From: Bdellovibrionales bacterium | Lineage (GTDB): Bacteria > Bdellovibrionota > Bdellovibrionia > Bdellovibrionales > JAMPXM01 | DNA length: 64,000 nucleotides | Assembly (NCBI GenBank): GCA_016713885.1 | Contig: JADJOF010000001.1 | Location: forward strand, 868,001-932,000 | Direction of reading: 5' to 3' | In this document: positions 48,001 through 55,582 of the stretch, piece after piece | Numbering within the stretch: the stretch's first letter is position 1 | Layout: each line of letters begins with the position of its first letter | Program-made: the position numbers and the translations under genes | Notes under the pieces: generated by a model | Told to the model about the DNA's origin: nothing | Seen by the model: the letters and a program-made list of their open reading frames with translations, nothing else | Database searches by the model: none

Positions 48001-48548
48001 GAGACGCCGCGGCGGCGACATTTAATCAATGTCTGGAGACAGCGGAGCGTTTTGAGGTCTTCACTCGGTATGTGCAGGGCTGTCGTGATCGCGGCCGAAC
48101 AATTGTGAAAGATGAGGCTGACGCGGTTGTGGCATCGAATCAGCAGTCGTTTAAGCCGCCGTCGTCGGCCCGTTCGATTCGATTGAAACTGTATGACAAG
48201 CCACGCGACGTCGGCGTTCTTCACCAGTTGGCAGAGACCTATATTGCGGACCGTCAGTACTGGGTTGCGACAGCGATATACAATCGTGTTCTTGAGATTG
48301 ATGACAGAAACTCGGCTGCCATCGCCGGTATTGGACTGTGCCGTTGGTACCTCAATGATCTCGATCGCGCTGCGGAACAGTTCAAGCGCGCGATGAAGCT
48401 CAACTCTAGCGAGCCCGTGGCGGTTTGGAACTTGGTCGGCCTCTATAACGAGTTTGGTTTTAAGGGGAAGCTTAAGCAACTGGCGAACAAGAGGTCGCCT
48501 GGAACAAAACCAAAGCTTCTACATCCGATGGCCAAGAAGGCGATCTAG
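45066..48548 (+). CDS. large TPR-repeat protein, GltE/AglT-like
   Basis: A 1160-residue periplasmic solenoid. Signal peptide (ILVVLFVAILGFGMSTPGNA), then repeated TPR-like helical pairs, clear at 160-230 (YLREANIILGDYFLEEKKDI, AHYRVGWCFINQQRYPEAV), at 600-640 and at 1060-1130 (LAETYIADRQYWVATAIYNR). A low-complexity Pro/Ser linker lies around 310-340. It overlaps the previous gene by 4 bases and the convergent TolR-like gene by 4 bases. Likely a scaffold of the motility/transport complex. Confidence 0.76.
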   Translation: MKILVVLFVAILGFGMSTPGNAASKSEESDRPVLTRKRASGDGRGLGASEVAELKSQLSKTEQKIKVTTAETKRVRDTEFLPDLYFSLADLHLQKSRLMYLIKINQNGKVPINELDFTAEKRPKNEAIDIYQKIYAFFQKSKLRDRALFLKALELRDLSQAEAMIKSFAQLNQEFPDSTYLREANIILGDYFLEEKKDIDGALEAFRRVISKDLSAYTPLAHYRVGWCFINQQRYPEAVTAFEEAIRTQALVSSADLSETYRKTDIKREAILSLAVPYVEIYGDYIASLRAAEKTEKVAGTTASQPKALPAKVSAWVRPIQSTSKMPPSSTDLPAVERPSSRVPTPAPAMKTVLHPVDYFRRTADSHLTYRRVLSRVGKRLALKALWSEVADVWSEVLIANTDPDLKFEAIQRWNDAIKKSPAKVSNLALVEHAVLTAQNIRASKVNDSGRPTAKAQSQLKFLELVTRDIATRVQQSARDQQGTEGFKTAARAYELYQIGFPQHVAAEKMLINKSESLYRAEAWVRAGMTFEQLARTAKVKRKKNEFNESAIQSYVNALKKIDSLSALDVLRSRRAIREVGTGWIQSHMRHPAAASTAYNIAQSWYEDRHLPPAIQAFTFFVKNFPRDERVRDAIFMIINAYSQLDDFKGLVSAAKSLESTSGLSAEDRTAIRDASRRAQLKDLQLAAGNFGSKQYAENLMSMASKYKDSSMGATALYEAFTSLRSKRDPELYDVGEALLEKYSDSTYSKEVVSSMAQTALMTADFERAARYLARFAERYPKEKESIEWKKSAAQIFEWLGDYKRSKNIAMTLGDASAVARADQMLADWRQLEVSGARLSGATGDYLVGLALWRQGRQAEALPKLKAVSQSGDIDQSAHARFLLAQRALEAFRSIQMRDASDQGALLGKIKSFQALSQELNSIVKVGAGRWTIASLYLLGQANFELGRFIGESPLPKGLSQQEVKIYKTELDKQAKQYRDAAAATFNQCLETAERFEVFTRYVQGCRDRGRTIVKDEADAVVASNQQSFKPPSSARSIRLKLYDKPRDVGVLHQLAETYIADRQYWVATAIYNRVLEIDDRNSAAIAGIGLCRWYLNDLDRAAEQFKRAMKLNSSEPVAVWNLVGLYNEFGFKGKLKQLANKRSPGTKPKLLHPMAKKAI

Positions 48549-49090
48549 TTTTTCCTTTGTGAGCCATTGTCGACGACAAAGTTTATGCTCGACCATCCCG
48601 CTGAGGTCGCCGCCGACATCGCACGCTTAATGTAGAGCAGAGGTGTGTTTTCATCGGCCTGAAGGTTGATGCGGCCATCGAACTCTTTTGGCCGTTTGGC
48701 TTTGATCTGTGTCTCGAGTTGCTTTAGCGCGTAGATAATCTGACTGAGGTTCTCGGTGTTGTCTTCGAGTTTGACGATGGGATCTTGAACATCGAGGTAG
48801 TATACACCTTTTGAAAAAGAGAGAAGAGGCGCCGTTGCGAGCTCATTGGCATTTCCCGCCGCAGGCAGCACGACGCCGGGCTTTGACATAAAAAAGGCGT
48901 CGCCGGTGGCCGAGAAATTCATAAGAAGGTAAATGACCAGAATCGAAAACATGTCGATCATCGCGGTCAGGGGAAGTTCACCAGCGACATGACCTTTGTG
49001 GTCATCCGTGCGGCGACGTCGCATCCCATGAAGGTCATATTTCGGTCGAATATGGTAGCCAGGCTTTTCAATTCTTTCACTGTGAGACAC
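48545..49090 (-). CDS. TolR/ExbD-family motor protein, AglS/AglQ-like
   Basis: A 181-residue single-span inner-membrane protein. The helix LTAMIDMFSILVIYLLMNF carries the essential proton-relay Asp. A basic cytoplasmic start (SERIEKPGYHIRPKYDL) precedes it, and a periplasmic domain ends it. With the second TolR-like protein and the TolQ-like gene it forms a one-TolQ, two-TolR set, as in the M. xanthus AglR-AglQ-AglS motor. Confidence 0.85.
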   Translation of the reverse strand: MSHSERIEKPGYHIRPKYDLHGMRRRRTDDHKGHVAGELPLTAMIDMFSILVIYLLMNFSATGDAFFMSKPGVVLPAAGNANELATAPLLSFSKGVYYLDVQDPIVKLEDNTENLSQIIYALKQLETQIKAKRPKEFDGRINLQADENTPLLYIKRAMSAATSAGWSSINFVVDNGSQRKN

Positions 49091-49103
49091 GAAGAAGCCT
49101 TTC

Positions 49104-49571
49104 CTAGTTCAGAGTGATGCCGACTTCAGGAAACTTGCGCTCAATGAAGACATCCATCAATTTGACAAGGTGTTTGTACGGCGCGCGGTTTTCGGTAGCG
49201 AGAACGAGATCTTTGCGGTCTGGATACTTTCGTTTCCATTCGTTCAATATATTGCCGAGAGCATTGTAGTCCGGTGTGCCCTGTACGTGGGGAATTGATC
49301 GAATGTTATTGTCTTCTCCGACATCGAGGCGATCGACAAAGAGCGTGACAGTGAGTGCGACTTTCTTTACCGGATCAGGCGGAGGCGGGGGCGAGTCATC
49401 TTCGATGTTTTGAACCGATTTTGGCGGCGCACCCGTGTTGATGGTTTCCATACTTTGCCAGGCCGCTGTGATGAGAAGAAAACAGATCAGCGTCGAGAAC
49501 AAGTCGATGAAAGGAACGAGATTCAACTCATAGTTGGCGGATTTTCCGCCTCCTGGCATCGATGCGCCCAC
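49104..49571 (-). CDS. TolR/ExbD-family motor protein, AglQ/AglS-like
   Basis: A 155-residue protein whose helix LNLVPFIDLFSTLICFLLI again has the conserved Asp. The periplasmic part has a Pro-rich stretch (DDSPPPPPDPVKK) and a TolR fold ending PEVGITLN. It stands between the TolQ homologue (15 bases upstream) and the other TolR homologue (13 bases downstream), clearly one operon. Confidence 0.87.
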   Translation of the reverse strand: MGASMPGGGKSANYELNLVPFIDLFSTLICFLLITAAWQSMETINTGAPPKSVQNIEDDSPPPPPDPVKKVALTVTLFVDRLDVGEDNNIRSIPHVQGTPDYNALGNILNEWKRKYPDRKDLVLATENRAPYKHLVKLMDVFIERKFPEVGITLN

Positions 49572-49586
49572 AGTGCGTCCTCGTGA

Positions 49587-50231
49587 CTATCGAGCGAACT
49601 TGTCGCGGTTAGAGAGAATAAAGTTGAGTGTTGCGACGGCGGCTTCATGTACGTCGTCGACCAGCTCTGTGCCTCGTGTTTGTAGCCAGCCGTATGATCC
49701 CAGGAGCGGGATCGCCACGAGAAGACCGAATGCGGTACAGTTCATCGCCTCCGATATTTCTGACGCGAGTCGAGCCGCCTTCTCATTGGCTGCGACTGTT
49801 GCGACCGCAGAGAAGGCTCCAATCATACCAACGGTCGTGCCGAGAAGTCCGACGAGTGTTGCCAGGTTTGCGAGCATGGCGAGTAGGCCGGTTCGTTTTT
49901 CGATCTTTGGAATTTCGCGAAGTGCGACAGCATCCATTGCCGTCTGAACTTCGTCCACGGACTTCTTCGAAGCGATAGCCATCAAACCCGAACGCACAAT
50001 TTTAGTGAGAGGTGTCGGATGTTGATTGCAGAGGGCGATACAGCGTTCGAGATTTCCCTGTAGAACAAGTTGATTGAGTTGGTTGAGGAACTCTTCTTTG
50101 CGAACGGATGAGGCCTGACGCATGTAGCGAACGCGCTCGAAGACAAGTGCGGCACCCATAAAAGAGATAAAGAGAATCGGCCACATAAAGAAGCCGCCGT
50201 GGTGAAATGCTGTCAGAAGTTTCCCAATCAT
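49587..50231 (-). CDS. TolQ/ExbB/MotA-family motor protein, AglR-like
   Basis: A 214-residue inner-membrane protein with three helices: GGFFMWPILFISFMGAALVF, a second near 130 (LLAMLANLATLVGLLGTTVG) and a third near 170 (AFGLLVAIPLLGSYGWL). The signature GLLGTTVGMIGAF is intact. It forms the stator with the two TolR-like proteins and uses the proton gradient. In Myxococcus the equivalent (AglR) powers gliding; in a Bdellovibrio-like cell surface gliding is the likely use. Confidence 0.88.
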   Translation of the reverse strand: MIGKLLTAFHHGGFFMWPILFISFMGAALVFERVRYMRQASSVRKEEFLNQLNQLVLQGNLERCIALCNQHPTPLTKIVRSGLMAIASKKSVDEVQTAMDAVALREIPKIEKRTGLLAMLANLATLVGLLGTTVGMIGAFSAVATVAANEKAARLASEISEAMNCTAFGLLVAIPLLGSYGWLQTRGTELVDDVHEAAVATLNFILSNRDKFAR

Positions 50232-50262
50232 GGGAATAGTGTACGGGAAAAGACGCTAACTC

Positions 50263-52227
50263 TCAAAGACGACCAAACGGCAAGCCAATGGTCGGGGTTG
50301 TTGATGCTCCATTTTTCGCAGAGGGGAAAGCCATTTTCTTGAAGACTCCTTTGACGCAGTCGAGGAGCTTTTCGCCATTTCGTAGATTGGACTCTTTCAC
50401 CGACACTGAAGTCACTGAGCCTTGAGCGGAGATTTCCCACTCAAACTCTGCTCGCCCTGCGAGATTAGCATCATCCATTAGGCTGCGTTCGTAACATTGC
50501 TGAATTTGTCCTTGATGCTTCTGAACAATCTTCATCACTTGTTCGCGAGTTAGGCCTTCGGTCTTTGTCGACTCTGAATAGGTCGCGCCACCGATGACTG
50601 ACCCCATAACAGTGCGCTTTCCTGTTTTCCCACTATAGCCGGTGGTACCATATCCGGTTCCGCCTTTTGAGACGTTAAGAGCGAGACCTCCGACCGCGCC
50701 GTTGGGATCGCCGCCTTCAATCGGAAGTTGGTTGAGCAGATTTGTTGTCGAAACTTCACCGCTTCCCGAGCCACCGCCTTCAGCACTGCTGATGGAGCGA
50801 CGAACAACGATGGTGTTGGGCGGGTCATTTCTATTGGTCGGCGCTGTTGAGAGAAGAGAGAGCTTTCAATGCGCCCACACTAGTCGCCTGGAATGGCCGT
50901 GGAGTTGGGGCGGGAGGCGCGCTCGCCTTAGGTCCAGGGGGCGCAGGATTGGACTTCGCGACTTTGTCGGGCTTTTCAATTCGCACAGGTCGATCTATTT
51001 TTGGGGCAGCGCTCTGCTCTTCGCGAGCCATTGGCTTAGGCTGAGGTTTCTTTTCGAGAACCACTTTCTTCTTTGGAGGAGGTGCCGGTGTCGGCCTTGT
51101 CGCGACAACAGGTTTAGGTGTTGGTGTCGCCGACGGCGCGGGTACTGGAGTTGGAGCAGGGGTTGCTTTTGCAATCATCACGGGAGTTGGAGCGACTTGA
51201 ATGATACGTGCGATACGCTCGGGTTGGACGATGTTCTCCTCAACCGGAGGACGGCTAAGGGTGACCGATGCAATGGCAACGACGCCGTGGATAGCACCTG
51301 AAAGGACGAGCGGATCGACGAGCTCGTCTTCGATCATTGGCAAAATACCGGTTCGCATTTGTTTTGATTGCGGAACAAAGCGCGCCATGATGCGAATGCC
51401 GTCCGATGACTCCCAGCAGGCCGGATTGTTAGGGAGAAGCATTGACTCAGAGCCTGGCCGATCGACAAAGCCCGTTCCAGTTGGACATCTGATTTCAGCA
51501 CGATCTTTTCCGACGCGACCGAGACGGAGGAAGATACCATTGATCTCAATGATCATATCTTCGCCGGCGCAGAATTCATCGACGGAGAGTACGACCTCGT
51601 ACAATGTGACAGTGACTTGAACCGCTTTGAACTTTGCTTTCTCGATCGCGGGGTGAACATCGGCTAGGAGGGCTACGCCATCGAGATCGAGCATTGGGCG
51701 ATGAGCGGGAGTCGACGTCGAAGCGGGGGGAATTGGCCGGCTGGCTGGCTCGATCGGTTCGCTGCGCTCATTGTGGAGTCGTTTGCCTTCGGGCTGCCTT
51801 CGCTGTGGGCGGACATCGGGCCCAACCAGAGTCTCATCACTTGATGAGACAACACCTGTAACTGACTTGGTGACATCATCGGAGCCGATGGCAACGGGTG
51901 AGGCAGCTTAACTTGGAAGCGAATGGTAACAGGCTTGACATCGAACTCGCCGCCTGTTTCGAATGTCGCGCTCGCCACTTGTTGGCCATTTACCTTCATT
52001 CCGTTCATACTTTTGAGGTCGACTAGCGTCCACTTTTTATTCTCGAATCGGAGTTCACAGTGAAAGCGCGAGACGCTATCGAACGGAAGGACGATGTCAT
52101 TGTCCAAAACACGCCCGATCTGAATAGGCGAGTGCTGAAATGTTTGATTCATGAGCGGACGCCCGTCGCGAATGATCGTGATTTCGATAGGGCTATCAAG
52201 AAATGCGGTATCCTGAGCCTGTTTCAT
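50263..52227 (-). CDS. FHA-TM-TonB-like protein, GltG-like (two frameshifts)
   Basis: Restored to about 654 residues. FHA domain at ~15-105 (IQIGRVLDNDIVL, SVSRFHCELRF, KSMNGMKVNG); conserved middle domain (LDLDGVALLADVHPAIEKAK, DRPGSESMLLPNNPACWESS); membrane helix at LVLSGAIHGVVAIASV; a long Pro/Ala/Lys periplasmic arm; and a C-terminal AgmX/PglI-type TonB-like domain (VMKIVQKHQGQIQQCYERSL, LLDCVKGVFKKMAFP). Frames change at 51908-51909 (one missing base; adding A gives FQVKAASPVAIGSDD) and between about 50835 and 50870 (one extra base). The domain order equals M. xanthus GltG, which connects the cytoplasmic Mgl/Agl machinery to the outer membrane. Confidence 0.8.
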
Positions 52228-52564
52228 GGCGACGGAACCTCACTCGCTGCATTAGCGGGTTCTTCCGCCGGCATTCGGAGTTCTTGCTCCTCAATGATCT
52301 CAGGACGAAAATTTTTTCGATAGTGAACACGGTCTTGCATTCGAGTTGCCTCGCGGGAAGTCATTCGCATGCGATTGTCGTTGAGAAGTTCGCCTTTGAC
52401 AGTGAGGTCCTCAAGATCGACTCGATTTTGCGCCGTTGCGGCGGGCGCGACAAAGCCGGCGATGAGCACTGCAACTGCAGTACGGCAAACAGAGGCAATC
52501 ACAAATGCTGTGAGTCTCACTTTGAGACAATAGAAAATCAGCCTACCCATCGTATTTTTCCCAT
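52224..52564 (-). CDS. small secreted protein of the Glt-type cluster
   Basis: About 107-113 residues. Signal peptide (AFVIASVCRTAVAVLIAGFV...ATAQ), then a highly charged mature region (RVDLEDLTVKGELLNDNRMR and VHYRKNFRPEIIEEQELRM). The strong AGGAGG site precedes an ATG at 52564, which needs one extra A in the run 52555-52559 to be in frame; otherwise the in-frame ATG at 52550 is used. The stop overlaps the GltG-like start (ATGA). Likely a periplasmic partner; no family recognised. Confidence 0.7.
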
Positions 52565-52713
52565 ACTCTCCTCCTGTTACATCGGATGAGAACCGATAGT
52601 TCATGAGATAGCGAGCTTGGGCCCAGTCCAAAGACCGTCTATTTTTTGTACGAGTGTAAAGCGGGTTTCGGCCATCACATGTATAAACGGGCGCCAGTTG
52701 GCGTGAGTATTGA

Positions 52714-54465
52714 TTGAAAAAGGCTGGGTGGCGGATTTTTGAAGGGGATGCTTTGGGTCGAATAGTGAATGGTTGGGCAAGGCTTGGATTGGGAAAATGG
52801 CTATCGCGTCGCCCGGCGCGACTGGCGTTGAGCTTTTCTATTGCCGGACTCGTCATCCTGATTGGCTATCAGAATTGTGATAATACCCGTTTGGCATTGG
52901 TGAAGCAGGCCTCGATCGAGAACATTAAGACAAATGGTGAAATTTGTGCTGGGACTCCGTCGACTTATGAAAACTACACGAAAGTGATGTTTGTCGTCGA
53001 CAAGTCGGGATCGAACTCCACCACCGATACCAACAGCTATCGCGTTAACACAATCAGCAATTTCTATCAAAAGCACCAAGGTAACGCATTTGTGCAATGG
53101 GGTCTGGTGGTTTTCAATGGCAATACTTCTGAGGCCTACATCAACAACGGAAGTTCTCAGCAGCCGACTTTTTCGAGCGACGTTGGTACTGTCAATGCGG
53201 CGATCGCAAAAATCGGAACTGCGGCAGACACTGGAGCGACGCCTTACAAATCTGCAACTGCGATGGCGCGTTCAGGTATCAACTATGATCTCACGCTGAA
53301 CCCGGGGCAGGCTTCGAGCTATGTTGTTGTTTTTCTTTCTGACGGTCAGCCGACAGACTACGGTGCGCCGGCCGACGAAACGGCGATTATGTCGGATGTT
53401 GATAGCTTGGTAAAAATGGGCCGCGTGACGCTTTCGACGGTCTACTATGGTCCCGCGGATGCGATTGCATCTGGTCGTCTTTCAAAAATGGCTCAAGCCT
53501 GAGCAGGGAAATTTCTTGATACCAATGTTGATGGTCGAATTCCGATTGATTATTTGATCGGATTTGCGACCTCAGAACCTTGGATGATAAAGAACTTTTA
53601 CGTGACGAATCTCAATGCCGCACCCTGTGATGACGGTTCGATCGATGCCGACTCTGATGCGGATGGTCTCTGTGATAAAGATGAATTGCGTTACAATTCA
53701 GAATACAAAGAGGATCCGACGAAGTCACAGCGCATGGCGGGTCTGCAGTTTGACCCCTACAATCGCAACAGTTTCTCTGCGACCTTGAGCGATGCGTTTT
53801 ACTACAAGTACATCGTCTATGGCGAGGCTCTACCATTGGGCTGCACGGACACTGCTGATAGCGACTCAGACCTACTCAATAATTGTGAAGAACAGTTTTT
53901 AAAATCCACAACGCCGACCGGTGCAACTCAAAAGTGGACCGAAGCGATGGGCCAGGACGCCGATCCATTTAACTTTGACTCCGATGGCGACGGATTCACA
54001 GACTTCTTCGAGTTTATGATGACGCGTAATAAGTCGTCGGCTGTTGATTTCAACAATCTGGCGCAGCAGTACCTTGGTATTCGCCTTGATACGATTTTGA
54101 TTGAGCATCGCAACTGGCGAAATCCGACAAACGCGATTCCATATGATGGTAAGCTGCGCTTTGCAAGGGTGAATGCCGAAGGGCAGATCTGCTACAGCTA
54201 TCAACAGACAGTTTTGCCGCTCTATCGGACGGGTGCGGTCTCGACGGTAAAAGCCAGCGGTAATTCGAATCTTGCACACGCGGCCAATGAGAACGTGATT
54301 TTGATTTCATTTATCCAATCGCCGGAGAAGGATCCGAATGGACCCGGCGAACTTCGCTTTCACTTTCAGAAGGTTTCTGCATCAGTTAATCAGGTCAATC
54401 TCAATTTGCGTGTTGATCAGTACCAGTCTTACAAAGTGTCGACCGACGCTCGGGTTGAGCCATAG
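52714..54465 (+). CDS. VWA-domain lipoprotein with calcium-binding type-3 repeats (in-frame TGA)
   Basis: About 583 residues if the TGA at 53500-53502 is read through; both parts are in the same frame. N-terminal helix with lipobox-like LIGYQNC; a von Willebrand A domain with the metal-site motif FVVDKSGSNS, TGATPYKSA and FLSDGQPTDYG; then thrombospondin type-3-like acidic repeats (DADSDADGLCDKDE, DTADSDSDLLNNCEEQF, NFDSDGDGFTDFFEF); then a beta-rich C-terminus. A TTG start is used, but several internal starts are possible. Probably a surface adhesin or cargo protein; it is divergent from the Glt-type operon. Confidence 0.75.
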
Positions 54466-54478
54466 AACTTAAATGAGC

Positions 54479-54886
54479 TCATTTCTTTTCAATACTGAAA
54501 GCGACCTTCTTAATTCCAGCCGACTTGATGACATCAATGATGGCGGTCAGTGATTCAAGTGTCACGGCCTTGTCAGCCTGCAGAATCGCTGCCGTGTCAG
54601 GCTTTTCGCCGGCCGTCTTGGTCGCAATGAGAGCCAGTTGCTCGGTTGTTGAAGCTTCGCCGTTAACCATCAGCTGACCGTTGGCGCTAAGGGCAACATT
54701 AAGTGGAGCGGCGGGAGCCTCATCTCCGGATGATGACTTTGGCAAATTGATATCAATGACTGGCTTAAGGACCAAAGGCGCCGTGACCATAAAGATAATC
54801 AAAACGACGAGAATAACGTCGACCAGCGGAACGACATTGATTGCTGCTATCGGTTCATCGTCATTCTGGTTCGAGGCGCCAGCCAT
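54479..54886 (-). CDS. ExbD/TolR-family protein
   Basis: A 135-residue inner-membrane protein with helix AAINVVPLVDVILVVLIIFM (conserved Asp) and a compact periplasmic domain containing ILQADKAVTLESLTAIIDVI. It follows the ExbB-like gene with no gap. This second motor set is separate from the Agl-type one and could serve the TonB-like protein at 22-23 kb. Confidence 0.9.
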   Translation of the reverse strand: MAGASNQNDDEPIAAINVVPLVDVILVVLIIFMVTAPLVLKPVIDINLPKSSSGDEAPAAPLNVALSANGQLMVNGEASTTEQLALIATKTAGEKPDTAAILQADKAVTLESLTAIIDVIKSAGIKKVAFSIEKK

Positions 54887-55531
54887 TTACGCTTGTCCTT
54901 TTTTGTTCTTCAGCGATTCAGCGTATGCAATGCAGAGTTCGCGAACCGAGTCGATACTTTGCATAGCCATTTTGACTTGTTTTTGAAAAGCGTTGTAGGC
55001 AATGACGGCGGGGATAGCGACTAGAAGACCGATTGCGGTTGCGACAAGCGCTTCGGCAATGCCGGCCATGACGGCTTCATTGCCTGACGAAGCATTGGCG
55101 GAGAGATCTTTAAAGGCTTTCATGATTCCAAGCACGGTTCCCAAGAGACCGATGAAGGGTGCGTTCGAACCGACTGTTGCGAGAAAATTCAAAGACCGCT
55201 TGAGCTGGGGTCGTTCAAGCAACGCATAGGATTGAAAAATTTCGCTGAGTCCAAGTGTGCCGCATTCCTTCGCATGGCGAAGACCGTAGGCGAGAGCTCG
55301 GCCTTCGAGGGATTCTTTGTCGCGAGCCATGTCCTCGAGATCGGCGAGATTGTAACTCTGTAGCGCTTCTTTCATGCGTGTTCTGTTGCGGTTTGACTTC
55401 ACCATCACTGAACGCAAGGTCATCCAGCGTTCAAGAATGAGTCCAATACTGATGACGCTAAGTGCGATCAGCAACCAGAGGATAATTTCTGCGCCACCCT
55501 GAGCAATGTGAAATAGACGTTCTGTAAGCAT
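54887..55531 (-). CDS. ExbB/TolQ/MotA-family proton channel protein
   Basis: A 214-residue protein with three membrane helices (ILWLLIALSVISIGLILE, APFIGLLGTVLGIMKAF, AIGLLVAIPAVIAYNAF) and the signature GLLGTVLGIMKAFKDLS. With the adjacent ExbD-like protein it makes a complete ion-driven motor. Its gene is divergent from the sulfatase-fold gene, so 55532-55582 should hold both promoters. Confidence 0.92.
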   Translation of the reverse strand: MLTERLFHIAQGGAEIILWLLIALSVISIGLILERWMTLRSVMVKSNRNRTRMKEALQSYNLADLEDMARDKESLEGRALAYGLRHAKECGTLGLSEIFQSYALLERPQLKRSLNFLATVGSNAPFIGLLGTVLGIMKAFKDLSANASSGNEAVMAGIAEALVATAIGLLVAIPAVIAYNAFQKQVKMAMQSIDSVRELCIAYAESLKNKKGQA

Positions 55532-55582
55532 AGGGTAAATTATTTCTAGGGGCTGTGACAGTGGTCAAGGTAACATTGGGCC

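Noticed and set aside
50831..52227. Separate small FHA gene and separate Pro-rich gene
   Set aside because: One-base corrections join them with the TonB-like end into the known GltG domain order, so they are treated as one gene.
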